A DNA stretch of 64,000 bases from Jacaranda mimosifolia (Eukaryota; Streptophyta; Magnoliopsida; Lamiales; Bignoniaceae). The notes under the pieces are model-generated. The model made no database searches. It was not told the DNA's origin and was given only the letters and a program-made list of their open reading frames with translations. The stretch lies in contig CM032117.1 in NCBI GenBank assembly GCA_018894105.1, forward strand, positions 51,928,503-51,992,502, given 5' to 3'. This document shows positions 1-11,300 of this stretch, piece by piece. Position 1 is the stretch's first letter; each line of letters starts with the position of its first letter. Made by a program: the position numbers and the translations under genes.

Positions 1-2
1 TC

Positions 3-340
3 AATTATTTGAGGTTTGTGGAATCAGTTCATCCTCAAAAATTTGATCTTGATATGTATTTTGAGGAAAATTGTTACATGGTTGATAAAGACAAAGGACG
101 AGACTTTGATGTTTTGGAGCGTTGGAAAATTCATGCATTGAAATACAAGATACTATGAATAATGGCAAGAGATATACTAGCCATTCCTATCACCACTGTC
201 GCTTCTGAGGCTACATTCAGTGTAGGAAGTAGAGTGATTGATAAATATCATGCCTCGTTGACTTCAGATACAGTCTAAGTATTAATATGTGGAGGCGATT
301 GGTTGAGAAAGCGATTTGGTGAAAAAAAGAAGTCGAAGGT
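3..340 (+). pseudogene. hAT transposase C-terminal fragment (hATC dimerisation domain), broken
   Basis: Frame 3 encodes the C-terminal hATC dimerisation domain of a RICESLEEPER/DAYSLEEPER-type transposase. Visible landmarks are the segment [20 protein letters not shown], then a block ending in LICGGDWL, which is the family hallmark. Two in-frame stops break it: TGA at 156-158 and TAA at 276-278. The reading frame continues through both, so these are point mutations in a once continuous ORF. The Lys-rich end at about 340 is followed by a GTAAAT that could be an intron donor. The same domain is present in the hAT at 14978-19502, so the two are related but clearly diverged copies. It is not functional. 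Confidence 0.85.
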
Positions 341-1337
341 AAATTATTTTAGTATGATAAAACTCATTCTTAATTGTTATTACTATTATTTTAGTTGTTG
401 TTATTCACTATTAATATTTTGAATTGTAGAGCGATAAGAAAGCAATACAAGTGTTTTTCTCTGTTGATGATGAAGCTTCAAAAGGATGATTTCCTTTTGG
501 TAAAAAAGGTTAGCATAAGTCAATAGATAATTAAATAAATGCATGTGATTGAATATTGATTTTCATTTTAGGTATCATATATATACTTGTTGATTTTCTC
601 CAAAATTTAGTTTCAAAATTTCTGTTTGAAATTTCAACTTTTTATTTCTACTGATTTTTATCTTAAATTGACTTATCTATTTAGGCAAATGGAATGGCGA
701 CGATGATATCTTCTGATCAACCATTTGACATGGAGCATCAAAGCTTAGGATTTGTTTTGAAGCTTATTTATTTAGATTTGCTTTCTTGTGTTTAGATGAT
801 GACTTTTGATTTTCTTTAGTTTGAATTAGATTGAACTATGGCTAATTTGTATGTTATATTTTGAAGCTTGTTCTTTTAGCTTATTATGTGAATGCATGTT
901 TTTTTTTTTGTGGATGTTGAAATGCGTAATTTTTTCTTTTAGATATTGTGATATGTTTCTGCTCTAATATTATTTATTTGTCAACATACATGATTGATGT
1001 AAGTTAGATGGGGATTTTAGTTGTCAATTTGGTTATATATGGAAATAATGTTTTGTTCAATGAATTATTTTGGAATTTGGATGCACTGTGAAGTGTGAAC
1101 TGCTGTATAGGTACCGTGGACAACAACATACCTTGTTTCTGTCATTCTATGGTTGGTCCTATATTTTTGCTTTTGCATCTTTAGTTCACTTGTGTGAATG
1201 TGTAAATATTATTTGCTCTTTAGGTTGTGGGGAAGTTTTGAATCTTCTGATTCATTTTCACATATTTTGTGTAAGCTTAATAGGCAGATTGTACAGTTTA
1301 TTTCATAGAATTTGCTGTTTGTAAATTCAGTTTAAAA

Positions 1338-1437
1338 ACTGTCGAGCTTGAGCTTGAGCCCTCAAAATTAAGCTCATTGAGCTCAAGCTCTTAAAATGAG
1401 TTGAGCTCGGCTTGAGCTCGACTCATTTACAACCCTA
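1338..1437 (+). repeat. hAT 3' subterminal repeats and terminal inverted repeat
   Basis: About 100 bp dominated by alternating GAGCTTGAG, GAGCTCAAG and GAGCTCG motifs on both strands, ending with CTCATTTACAACCCTA at 1437. This density of short repeated motifs next to a terminus is the usual hAT transposase-binding architecture. The small element at 58659-58953 has the same GAGCTYGA motif type, which suggests a related non-autonomous family. Confidence 0.7.
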
Positions 1438-1742
1438 ACTTGATCCCCTTGATTTGTACATAGGCAGTTTGAAATTTATTTTCTAAGTTCAGTCACGTCT
1501 TTAAATAAGTTTGGTTTATCTTAAAGATAACCAATTTGTTTGTAAGTTTGAGCTAGTTTATTTAACCATTATATCATTAAAAGCATGCATTTGATATTTG
1601 CTTAGTTGGTAAAAATGAGAAAAGTGTAGAAAATAGTGCATAAAAAAAAGGGGAAGCAAAAATTGATGAAAAGAAAAGAACTTTTATTGCATATTAAGAT
1701 GGATGCTATTTTACACCAGTTAAAAAAAAGGAGTTCTAAGAA

Positions 1743-3091
1743 GCTAATTTCTCGAGCAAATAAGTGAAAGGCTGCTAAATCATGGCAAGATTCTTCAAGT
1801 AATGCCTCCATCCTCTTCAAAGCTTCAGCCTCTTTGTCAGTAAAAAATGGAGTACTCTCAAGCTTGGAGATTTCTTCCCTCTTGATAGCTACTTCTTTTT
1901 GAATGTTGGATAGGTTCTATTCAGCTTTATGAAGTGATAAGCTTGTAAGCTCTTCTTTGCTACTCAACTCAGCAAGTCATGTCTTCAATTCTTCTTGTTG
2001 TTTGTTGATTTGGAGAAGTTCTACCTTCAAATCGCTCAGTTCCTTAACTTATTCAATTTCCATCCCATCGATTTCAGAAATATCTTGTCTTGTAAGAAAA
2101 ATTACTTTCTCATGAGTTTCTTGTGTTTGCCTCTGAATCAAATTCAACTTTACCTTTAAGTAGTTGAAGTAGCCTCAAAGAAAGACCTCAAGTAGCTCCC
2201 TAAGATGATGTGTCTTTCATCTTCAGTCTTTAGAACTCAGGAACAAAATTCAAAGAACTTTGCTAGGTGGAGGCAGCCATGATAGAGCATCAAATGTCTT
2301 CTTAGGCTATTCGAACGCATTCTCCTCAACAGACAACTTTTCTACAATGACAATAGGTATGCTGCTGGAATCCTTTGGAAACATATAGTATACTTGTAGC
2401 TTCGCAACAAATAAGGTTGGCAGGTGTCAGCAACGAGCAACTTGTTGGCAGATAGATGAGTTCATCATAGAAATTTCCACATATAAATAATTTGTAAAGT
2501 CCATGAAGATTCTATAAAGCGATCAACAACTTTTCGATTGTAGTGTGCAGTTTGCTTGTAGCAGGGCACCATAGCTCGAGGAGTGCTTAGAGGATGTTTT
2601 TGTCACAGACGTATGTAAAAAGAGAGGCATGAACAGCTGCGTTAGCCTTGGCATAACAAAAAGTATCTGCATGATGGCCGATCACGTCCTCTGTCCACTC
2701 CTAATAGTTGATGGGAAAGGATATCTCGCTGAGCTTGGAAGGTGGAATTGTCCATAAGCCTCTATTGGTGTTGAGGTGGTGGTTCACAAGAGGGAACTCT
2801 ACGTGTACGGCTCCGATGTCGTGAAGTGATGATCTCAACAGCAACACCTTAGGATGAGTGAGGACGAGCGCAAACACTTGAACTTTGTTCAATCGTCTCT
2901 TTGGTTATCTCTTTATACCATTCAAAAATATGCATGGAGTGGTTGGATCGAGCCTTGGAGGATTGGGCATCCACGAAAGATGGTGCTTTTGACTTTGAAG
3001 GTGTCCTTGTTGCCCATGATAACAATGCACATAGATGGCTCACAACGATCCTCGAAGTTCATCTTCGTCACTTCTATGGATTCCATAAAAC
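1743..3091 (-). pseudogene. Decayed antisense ORF resembling plant mobile domain protein with coiled-coil tail
   Basis: Read on the minus strand from about 3091 down, scattered frames encode segments such as ALLELWCPATSKLHT and NFYDELIYLPTSC. These resemble the start of the plant mobile domain (aminotransferase-like, PMD) found in plant host proteins and in many gypsy/Mutator-associated ORFs. Further on, about 2050-1750, the reading is Glu/Lys/Leu-rich (for example DLKVELLQINKQQEEL) and looks like a coiled coil. Several stops and frameshifts interrupt it, so no full-length product is possible. It runs antisense to its host retrotransposon. The PMD assignment rests on pattern recognition of short blocks and could be wrong; the coiled-coil nature is clearer. 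Confidence 0.45.
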
Positions 3092-3585
3092 AATAATTAG
3101 AACTTTAAATGGAATTCATGAGATCATATACAAATAAATTTATATTTCAAATGGAGCCTGGGGAAGAGTTTTAATTAATACAAATTACACCTCGACTGGT
3201 AAGGGTTGCTTCAGAAGATGTAAATAACTTTGCTATTCCAAGTTATGTCCCTATACAAAGGAATATGATTTGAAGATTATGATCCAATTCTCAAAAATAC
3301 AACTGCCAGTCAGAGCTTGAAAAGAGAAACATATTAAAAAAAAAAAGAAGGGAAATGTGATTCTTATAATAAAATTTACAAGCAGGTAGTCTGCATATTC
3401 CTGCAGTAAAACCTTCAGAAAGATTTTATGTGTTAATCTCACCATTTTTATCAATTAACAATAAGGAAAGGCATGGTTCAAGAAGAGTAAGAAGAAGAAA
3501 AGAAAAAGGAGAAAAAAAATTAAGTACCTTGATGCTCTATTTATTTCTTTCGTTTTCTAATGCCAAAACATGTGCTGTGAGTCCT

Positions 3586-3594
3586 CTTTTATAG
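3586..3594 (-). promoter_or_regulatory. TATA box candidate for the antisense ORF
   Basis: On the minus strand this reads CTATAAAAG, a near-consensus plant TATA box, about 500 nt before the first coding-like segment of the decayed antisense ORF. A GT at the exon-like edge near 3525 (AAG|GTACTT), followed by a long pyrimidine-rich stretch, could be a 5' leader intron. Placement and motif only; no expression evidence. Confidence 0.35.
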
Positions 3595-4211
3595 AGTTTG
3601 ATTTTGTGCCACAGCAAGAAAACTTTTCAAAGCTTGGGACTTTTGAAGAAGGAAATTAGCCATATGTTCCCATGTTTAAGTGAGTGCATAAGAAATTTTC
3701 TTTACCAAAAAGAAAGAAGAAAACAACACACAAAAAATGAGTATAAAAATCTTGTTAATGCCCACTGGCTTCTAAAAAATAGAAGTTTTCCACTTTTTGC
3801 AAGATGTATTGGAATAAAGGGTAATTTGGTGAGAATGAAATCACCAAGTTAATTTTTTATCCAAGGAAACAAATCAAATGTGAGCATATTGAATTTGTGG
3901 CGGCAATGGTTGCTTGGATTTTCCATGATTCTAGCCAAGGATGGGAGGGGAAAGAAAATCATGCAATTTCCATGGTTAATTATTGCCAAGCAGATAAAAT
4001 TGTTGTTGAGGTTTGCCATCCTCTTTTCTGCCAAAGAAGATAATTTAAGAAGTAATCTTTTATTTTTGGTCATGAAGATCAAGTGGTGGGACCATGTTTC
4101 TTTTTTCCCCAAAAGAAAAAAGAAAAAAAGAAAGAAAAGATATGTACTTCAAATCTCGCATCTCATTCCCATTTTGGCATGTCTTTCGCCGACCTTTGAA
4201 GTGGGGGCATC

Positions 4212-4302
4212 TGTTGACATTGAAATTTTGTTACGATAATTGGCTATTGATTTAGGTCCCAAATTAAAGTCCATAACAAATTTGGGCTTTACATAATGGC
4301 TT
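4212..4302 (+). mobile_element. 3' LTR of old gypsy element, left piece
   Basis: The LTR begins TGTTGACATTG directly after a polypurine tract. It stops at 4302 where the Tat-lineage element was inserted, and continues after that insertion at about 19514. The terminus TGTTGACA pairs with the distant end TGTGAACA at 20027. Joining the two pieces gives an LTR of about 605 bp. Confidence 0.65.
4298..4302. repeat. Left target-site duplication of the Tat element (decayed)
   Basis: GGCTT directly before the LTR start TGATATG. The corresponding 5 bases after the right LTR end are GGGTC (19509-19513), which match at 3 of 5 positions. That is compatible with an old duplication but is weak alone. Confidence 0.4.
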
Positions 4303-5099
4303 TGATATGAGATGGCCTAATAAGCCCAACCTAAACACTATTGACCCAAGAGAATATCATCAAGCCAATTTCATCCTCGGAGCCCAATCACGTTGTTGAC
4401 CTTGGTCGACCTCTCACACCTCTTTTCCAATGGCACACTAAGCAACACTGATGTCATTCGACCAGGCCGTGGGCCGAAGTCAGATGCTCGACTCATTCGA
4501 CCATAATGTTTGGCTACCTCTTCCACCGATCATCAAACTTAACCTGAGGTCAATTTGTATGTCGATTAGTGAGGTTGACTCACAATAGTATCCCTTCTAT
4601 GCTGTATTAAATGCCCTAATAGTTAGTGTGCCTCCGTATTAATGGTGCGTACCACCCCAGTACTGCCTTACCCGCTGTGTCCGGTAGGGGGAGCGCCTCT
4701 AGTGTACTATTCTGTCTATAAAAGCTGGAGATGAAGCCACCTGGAATAGTACAGGAATGAGAGATGACCTAAAGCTCATCATGTAAGGACAATAGCCTTT
4801 ACTGCATGCTAAGGGCATCTGAGACTAACCCATCACCCGGGGAAGGCTATAAATACCCCCTTTTCAGCTCTACTGAAGGTAGGTCATTATATACTAAAAG
4901 GCCATCACTCTGCTGCTCATCTTATCTGGTCGTTCTTATACTAACTTGATCATCATAGTGCCATAGTCGAGGGCACCTCACATAGCCTGACGTTTGCTCA
5001 TGGTTACAGGAGTCACTAGATAACTGTTACCCGACCCAACAGGTCAACACACCCAGATTCTATCCCAACCCAAGTATATGCAATTTTTCACCCTCATCA
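4303..5099 (+). repeat. Tat element 5' LTR
   Basis: Begins TGATATG and ends CATCA, so the termini TGAT/ATCA are inverted. It is 797 bp long and matches 14183-14975 along its whole length with many substitutions, including long identical blocks such as the one around GCCCAATCACGTTGTTGACC. A TATA motif CTATAAATA is at 4847-4855 and an upstream CTATAAAAG at 4716-4724. The downstream TTTGGTGTTGTCTGTGGGAA resembles the usual tRNA primer-binding region of Tat-type elements. The many differences between the LTRs mean an old insertion. Confidence 0.9.
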
Positions 5100-5122
5100 T
5101 TTGGTGTTGTCTGTGGGAAACT
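5100..5122 (+). other. Primer-binding site region of the Tat element
   Basis: Directly after the 5' LTR the sequence reads TTTGGTGTTGTCTGTGGGAA. It is close to the TTTGGCGCCGTCTGTGGGAA seen next to LTRs of many plant Tat-type gypsy elements (established pattern). The two GCGCC changes look like C-to-T decay. Confidence 0.65.
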
Positions 5123-5141
5123 TTGAGTCCACAATCGAAAA

Positions 5142-6800
5142 ATGGTTAACACCATGAGAGCTACTTCGGAAAGAGAAAAGAATAGGAGGTCTACCACTCC
5201 TCCTTCTCAATCTTAGCAAGAACTGGCGTACTCGGGCCGAGCGCCCAACCAGAACAAGTGGTCACCCTGACCATGCCCTAATTAATGTAGCTCATTAGCG
5301 AGCAGATGTCTGCCCAAATTTCTGCTCAACTTTTCATTGCTCTGAATCGACATGTCATCCAACCAGGACTAGCAGAAAGTGATACCCTGTAACCAGCACC
5401 TCTTGTGGAGAGATTGCTTAGAGAGAATCATGGTTGACTAGAGTCCAGATGCCCCCCTTAAGACGCGAAACCAGTCCAAGATGTTTTCCCAGAGAAACGA
5501 CCTAACCCACCCCCGAGAAGAAGTGACGGATTCAGTTGATCATGGTGCTCGACCCATTCGAGCCCCGCAGCACGATAGGATTGAGCGCTCGAGACTACAA
5601 CCGTACAGAAACACATCTCAAGCCGACAGAGAGGAGTGAGAGGAGGTATCCCACCATGTCCAGCAACTGAATAGGCATCTGGAGGAGATCTCGAGGAAAA
5701 ACATCGAAAGAAACTATCACCATGAAAGGTCGCAGAGATTTCGACAAGAAAGGGAGTTGCTGTTCGTCTAAGAGATCATCGACAAGCGTATCACTATAGA
5801 TGCTGAAGTCCTGGCCGGTCTGCTTCGGTACGATGGCTCGTCGGACCTAAACGAGCATTTGATGCAATTTGAGCACATGATGCAGCTGCATCAGAATAAT
5901 GACTACATCCATGCTAAGATGTTGGTGACTACTTTCCAAGGGATTGCGCTCGACTGGTTTGTTAAGCTTGAGTCGGCGTCGATATATTAATATGACTAGT
6001 TGTGTGATAAATTTTTGCACCCGTTTGCCAGCTGGAGAAAGGCAAAACTTTCTCATACCCACATGTATACAGTGAAATAGAATGAAGGGGAATCCCTTCG
6101 TGACTTCTTCACCAGATTTAATACAGAAGATTGACAGTCCTTGGATCGAGTTCTTGATCGATGTATTTTTCTTGGGCCTTAAACACAAAGAATGCGCCAA
6201 CAAATTGGTGCGTAAGCAGCCCCGGTCGATGGAGGAGTTGCTTGAGCTCGCAGAAAGATATATAACCTAGGATGACACGAACAAACTTAAATATGGCAAC
6301 CCTGAGGTCGACAAGAAGAAGAATAAGGAGAAAGATGATTGTCAGATAGGGAAGGTCGTCCATCTCCCATTAAGCGATTCCATGATTATACCCCACTTAA
6401 TCTCCCGAGGAAAAAGGTGTTGTTCGCTATCCAGCACAACAACCTCCTAAAAAAGCCGAGGAAGCTGATTGAGACAGAGGCCATGAGAAAATCCAAGAAG
6501 TATTGCCATTTTCACAAGCAAAAGGGGCATGATACGGAAGATTATTTTAACTTGCACCGATGAAATTAAAAGGCTGATTCGACAAGGCCATCTAAAAAAA
6601 TACATTGATGAGCACGCTAGGCAAGAAGGGGCAAAATCAACCAGACTCCGCGTAGAGAAATGTCGGCTAGCCTGAGAAGAGAGGATAAAGGAAAGAAACC
6701 TGCCCAAGATCCCTACCCATCCATTCGAGGAGTTATCGACATGATTGCTAGAGGTTCCACTAGGCGGGACTCGAAGTCCGCTAGAAGGCAGAACTAGTGA
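5142..6800 (+). pseudogene. Gag-like region of the Tat element, broken
   Basis: ATG at 5142 opens a reading that soon meets stops. Recognisable gag blocks follow in changing frames: a capsid-like segment around 5820-6270 (LRYDGSSDLNEHLMQFEHMM, then ALDWFVKLES and SMEELLELAERYI), and near 6500 a zinc-knuckle-like motif YCHFHKQKGHDTEDYF. In intact relatives the last part reads HDTEDC, so the metal-binding Cys appears lost to Tyr. The product would be the nucleic-acid-binding capsid/nucleocapsid protein. Many stops (for example TAG near 5213 and TAA/TAG around 5988-6002) abolish it. Confidence 0.7.
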
Positions 6801-6833
6801 CAACTGGAATCGACCAAATTAACCTAGTTCGAG

Positions 6834-7376
6834 ATGATTTTCCAACTCTCAAATAGCACAGAGCCAATCTCCTTCATTGAAGCTGACCTCGACCACCTCG
6901 AGAACAAAGGGGTCGACCGCAAGATAGACTGCCCCATAGTTGTAACGGTCGAAATTGCCAATTTTGAAGTAAGAAAGGTCCTGGTTGACAACGAAAGCTC
7001 CGCGAATATCATATTCTTATCAACCTTAAAAAGAATGAATTTGGGGCAGTAAAAATTTGAGCCAGTTCGTACGCCACTGGTCAAATTCGAGGGATCAAAA
7101 ATTATTCTGAAGGGATCCATCAACCTATGCACATCGTTTGGGGGATCCCCCCGTAGCAGAACCTTTATGATAAATTACCTGGTAGTTGATGCTCCATTTG
7201 CCTACAATGTCATTATTGGCCGACCTGCCTTAAACGACTTTTGGGCCATTGTCTCAACATACCACATAAAAGTCAAATTCCTGACCTCAGCAAGCACATG
7301 CGAGCTCTTATGCAACATAAAGAAAGTATGGCGCTGCTATATCATTTTGGTCGAAGCCAGCGAACAAAAGAACTGA
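6834..7376 (+). pseudogene. Retroviral-type aspartic protease of the Tat element, broken
   Basis: Segments 6834-7052 and 7167-7376 encode a retropepsin-type domain. The active-site region reads VLVDNESSANIIF, where intact relatives have D-N/S-G-S/A-S-A-D. The catalytic Asp is kept but the following Gly is Glu. The flap/end segment NVIIGRPALNDFWAIVSTYH is typical of plant gypsy proteases. A TAG at 7050-7052 interrupts the domain, and a stop ends the segment at 7374-7376. It lies between gag and RT, as expected. Confidence 0.75.
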
Positions 7377-7689
7377 CCCCAGTTGAAGCCCTTAGGGGAT
7401 GCCCCTATAGCAGAACCTGAGGAAGTGAAGATGAGGAAGAAACGGAAGCTAGAGGACACTAGGGTTGAGCCCCTCGAGGAGTTCAAAACAATCGAGCTGA
7501 AACCTGGAAACCCCGACAAGACCACTCGATCTAAAGTGATATGGGCCACTATATGGAGTGTCTTATAATCAATTTTCTTTACAAAAATATCGACATGCTT
7601 ACACGGCAAGCTTCTGACCTCCAGGGAATAGACCCCAGTGTCATTGTCCATCACCTCCATGAGGACCCTTCATATAGGCCAGTGAAGTA

Positions 7690-8900
7690 GAAGATGAGGA
7701 CCTTCAATGCCAGAGATCCCAGATCATCGAAGAGAAGGTCAAAAAACTCTTAGAACCAGGATATATTGTAGAAATTCAATATCCCTCTTGGCTTTGCAAT
7801 ATTGTACTCATCCCCAGGAATGAGGGAAAATGGCATATGTGTAATGATTTTACCGACTTGAATAAGCTTGCCCAAAAGATCCTTACCCCCTGCATCGCAT
7901 AGATTTACTAATGGATTCTACAGTTGGTTGTGAATTGTTAAGCATGATGGATGCCTTCTAAGGCTATTATCAAATATTCATGGCACTAGAGAATAAGGAT
8001 AAAACCTCATTTCTCATCCCCAACGGGGTATACTATTTCTTGGTCATGCCTTTTAGGCTTAAAAATGTAAGAGCAACTTACCAAAGATTAGTCAATTTCA
8101 TGTTCAAGAATGAGATTGAAAAGTCTATGGAGGTTTACATCGACGACATGATTGTCAAGAAAGAAAAAGCTAAAGATCACCTAATTGATCTCGACCATAC
8201 CTTTTCAATACTGCAGACATTTGCTATGAAACTAAACCCCAAAAAATGTACCTTCAAGGTTTGAGGAGGCAAGTTCCTAGGTTATAAGGTTTGTCAAAGA
8301 GGGATTGAAGCAAACCAGTAGAAGATCTAAGCATTTTTAGATATCACCTCGTCTCGAACAGTTTGGGATGTACAATACCTGGTCGGTAGGATAATAGCTC
8401 TTGGCGGATTCATTGCACGGTTAGCCGACAAGAGTTTACCTTTTTTCAAAATACTTAGGAATGCGAAAAACTTGGGATTTCAATGGACGCAGTAGTACGA
8501 CCAAGCTCTAGTTGATCTCAAGCAATACCTCTCTTTGCTACCTATGCTCGCCAAACCTAAGCTGGGAGAAGTCCTGTACCTCTACCTCGTCGTGTTCACC
8601 ACCTCGATCAGCTCGATCTTGGTCTTGATGAGAGATAGAACTTATTGGCCTGTTTATTATTGTAGTAAAGCGCTACAGGATCCCGAGCACAATTACATTG
8701 AGATCGAGAACTACGCTCTCGCCCTGGTTACAGCAGCACGAAAGCTACAACCTTACTTCTAATCTCATATGATCATAGTGTTAACAAATCAACCATTAAA
8801 ATGGGTGCTGTTGAATCCAGACACATCAGGAAAATTGACTAAGTCAGCCATCAAGTTTGGGGACTTCAACATCACATTTCAACCACGGACTGCCATAAAA
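7690..8900 (+). pseudogene. Reverse transcriptase and RNase H of the Tat element, broken
   Basis: Reverse-transcriptase blocks occur in order: VKKLLEPGYIVEIQYPSWL and the fingers segment EGKWHMCNDFTDLNK at about 7740-7870; the palm segment with GVYYFLVMPFRLKNVRATYQ (about 8025-8085); and the catalytic motif YIDDMIVK (about 8136-8160). Next come connection sequence and the classical RNase H (LPMLAKPKLGEVLYLYLVV, YYCSKALQDPEHNYIEIEN) up to about 8900. The YIDD catalytic pair is intact. The conserved Asp region before it is disrupted by frame changes, and stops occur at 8262-8264, about 8322, about 8493 and 8760. The enzyme would have copied the element RNA to cDNA; this copy is dead. Confidence 0.85.
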
Positions 8901-8959
8901 GCACAAGTCTTAGCCGATTTTATCACCAAGAGACTTGACCTCCCTGACCAGCATGACCA

Positions 8960-9160
8960 GAACTCCTCTGTATGGACTTTGCACGTCGATGGATCAACAA
9001 CCACTTTGGGATGTGGAATTGATGTCTCACTCCGCTCCCTACTCGCAGAGGAATATGATTTTGGAATCAAACTCGACTTCCCAGTCACCAACAATGAGGT
9101 AGAATATAAAGCCCTCGTCGTTGGCATGAACATGGCAGCAGCTCGTGGCGTTATGTAGCT
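8960..9160 (+). pseudogene. Second (archaeal-type) RNase H domain of the Tat element
   Basis: After the classical RNase H the frame continues with WTLHVDGSTTTLGCGIDV, then NNEVEYKALVVGMNMAAARG. This is the D...E pattern of a second RNase H, the archaeal-like domain that marks Tat-lineage gypsy elements (established). The first catalytic Asp (HVDGS) and the Glu of NEVEYKAL are present. A TAG ends the frame at 9156-9158; related sequence continues in other frames to about 9340 (PRSENKWADALSKFASS). This domain is the main reason for the Tat assignment. Confidence 0.78.
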
Positions 9161-9499
9161 AGTGGCAATCATCGATTCCCAATTATCGTAGAGTAGGTTG
9201 AAGAAAACTTCGAGGCTAAAGAAACTAAGATGAGTCAGTACCTGGAAGAGGTGAAAAAATTACAACAGTTGTTCAAAAGTTTCACCCTCAGCCAGGTACC
9301 TCGATCAGAAAACAAGTGGGCTGACGCCCTCTCTAAGTTTGCTAGCTCGATGAAAGGGGCTAGAGAAAGGACCATAACGTTTCTGCTCACCAGCAAACCA
9401 TCTATAAGTACTCATCACTAGAATTTAGTGAGGAGCATCGAAGAAGCACCTCCATCTTGGCAAGACCTAATCAAGTTCTACTTAAGCTAAGGGATAGTC

Positions 9500-10678
9500 C
9501 CTGAGGACAAAAATAAGGCGAGCAAGCTCAGAGGTCAAGCAGCCAAATTTTCCCTCGATGAGAATAGACAGCTCTACAAGAGGTCGATATCGGGACCACT
9601 CTTGAGATGCGTAACGCCGGATCAAGCCAACGAGGTCCTTCACGAAATCCATACAGGCATTTATGGAAATCATTCTGGAGGTCGATCCCTGCTGCGCATA
9701 AAATTATTCGATATGGGTACTTCTGGCCCACCCTGTTAAAGGATTATGCCGACTTCGGTAGAAGGTATCCAGTCTACCATCTCCACTCAAACACGCCACA
9801 GTTGCCCATAGCATCGATGGTAAATGTCAAATCACTTGGCCATTCGACCAATGGGGGATCGACATAGTTGGTTCTTTACCTAAAACATTAGGCCAACGAA
9901 AATTTATCATCATTGCAGTTGAATACTTTACTAAATAGGCCGAAGTAGAAGCAATTTCAAAAATAACTGATGCCGCCATCAAGAGCTTGATTTGGAAGAA
10001 CATAATATGTCATTTTGGTTTACCTAAGGTTTTGATCTCAGACAATGAAACCCAATTTCAAAGCAAGAATACAAGAACTGGTGCGAGGCTTTGGGGATCT
10101 TCCAATACTTTACTTCAGTCGGAAACCTGCCAAGCTAATGGTCAGATAGAAGTCACGAACAGAACTATCCTCTACCACCTCAAAGCTTAACTAGAAGGAA
10201 CATGAGCAAATTGGGCGGACGACCTTCCCGGGTTGCTGTGGGCATACAGAACAGCCTCTCGAACAACCACAGACTACCCCTATAGTCTGGTTTATAGCTC
10301 CAAAGCAGTCAATTTTTCGCACTGATACAACATACGGCTCGGGTGATCCATTATAACCTACTCAGAAATGTGTCCGAAATAGCACTCAACCTGGACACCA
10401 TCGACGAGCTACGACACAAAGCTTACAACACGACCTAACTGTACATGTCAAAAATGAAAAAACTAACAAAGCAGTTCGGCTACGTAGCTTCAAAGCGGAG
10501 ACCTCGTCCTCAAGAAAGTTGAGGTGTCAAGGAGCGTAGGAAAACTCTAGCCAAAATGGGAGGGGCCCTATTTCGTGGTCAAGGTGTCAAAGCATAATGC
10601 ATACCGACTGGAAGACTTAAATGGCAATGAGCTTCCACGACCTTGGAATGCTGTAAGTCTAATGAAGTTCTATATATA
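9500..10678 (+). pseudogene. Integrase region of the Tat element, broken
   Basis: Integrase sequence spread over several frames. The zinc-binding N-terminal part is at about 9640-9790 (YGYFWPTLLKDYADFGRRYP). There the usual CxxC stretch before HSN is replaced by RRYPVYHLHSN, so zinc binding is lost. The catalytic core begins at about 9840 (QWGIDIVGSLPK) and continues with FTK and SDNETQFQSKN, and later with NGQIEVTNRTI at about 10138-10172, which carries the catalytic Glu. The C-terminal end reads GPYFVVKVSKHNAYRLEDL and then PRPWNAVSLMKFYI before a stop at about 10676-10678. Multiple stops and frameshifts are visible. Confidence 0.78.
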
Positions 10679-11300
10679 AAGACACCATTGGTTCCTATTT
10701 TATTCCCTCATGAAAATGTAATTTTTGATATTTCTACAACTATCTGCTCACATTACCACAGCGTCGACGCCATAGTCGACCAAGCTAGCTTCGAGCTGCC
10801 AAGCTAAGACTTTTCAGTCGAGATAATAAATGAATTGGTTGTTTAAAGTCGACCCCAAAGTCAACTAACCAGGCTTTGAGCAGCCAAATCAAAGATGTAC
10901 AGTCCAAATCAAAGAATAATAAATAAAAACTCGACCCTGTCATCAAAATCTACTTAGTGTGATGCATTAAGTTAATATGATTCGTTTGATAAAGGTAATC
11001 ATTTTAGCAAAATATGATAGCGTAAAATCAACACCAAGAGTCGAAGTATCTTGGATTAATTCCATTATTTCCTGTGTCACATTATATTAGATTGAATTGT
11101 TTACTTATTAACAATTAACATTCGATAGAAATAAAAATGCTAAAAGTGAAGCTAAGATTAGTATACATCAACGTGCAAACAAGCAGCATTTCATTCAAAT
11201 TTTTGCGATTACAACCTTTAAAAGCAAAAATAAAAAGTATAAACAAAAAGTATAGCAAATGATCATCGGTAGAACAACGCCACGCAGGGTGATCAGACAC
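10679..11300. other. Spacer between pol and antisense gene region of the Tat element
   Basis: Non-coding spacer inside the retrotransposon. It has scattered GTCGAC-containing segments like those in the LTRs, but I see no open frame or further domain. It ends where Lys/Glu-rich minus-strand readings begin. Confidence 0.5.

Larger units (their letters stand above)
1..1437 (+). mobile_element. hAT transposon, 3' part (5' end outside window)
   Basis: The right-hand portion of a hAT DNA transposon. It holds the end of a transposase gene (3-340), AT-rich 3' sequence that may include small introns, and a subterminal block at about 1338-1428 made of repeated GAGCTTGAGCT/GAGCTC motifs. The element ends at 1437 in a terminus reading CTCATTTACAACCCTA. 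Inverted, that reads TAGGGTTGTAAATGAG, close to the terminus of the second hAT at 14978 (TAGGTCTGTTAATGAA). Clustered short subterminal motifs are typical hAT transposase-binding regions. The 8 bases after the end (1438-1445, ACTTGATC) should be the target duplication, but the partner copy lies outside the window. It sits in the internal region of an older gypsy element. Confidence 0.8.
1438..4211 (+). mobile_element. Internal region of an old gypsy-type LTR retrotransposon (3' part)
   Basis: DNA between the hAT end and an LTR that begins at 4212. A purine-rich tract (GAAGTGGGGGCATC, 4198-4211) immediately precedes the LTR start TGTTGACA, which is the standard polypurine-tract/3' LTR junction for a + strand element. 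The interior carries a decayed minus-strand ORF (about 1743-3091) and a minus-strand TATA box (3586-3594). This resembles the antisense 3' gene layout of some Tat-lineage gypsy elements. No gag or pol sequence from this element is in the window; it would lie to the left. The stretch 3100-4197 otherwise shows no recognisable coding sequence. Confidence 0.6.

Noticed and set aside
3598..4239. + and - strand frames of 84-119 codons
   Set aside because: Lys-rich chance frames in the untranslated 3' part of the old gypsy element; no domain and poor coding look.
5847..6803. Minus-strand frames of 118 codons over the Tat gag
   Set aside because: Shadows of the sense gag, which has recognisable gag and zinc-knuckle-like text.
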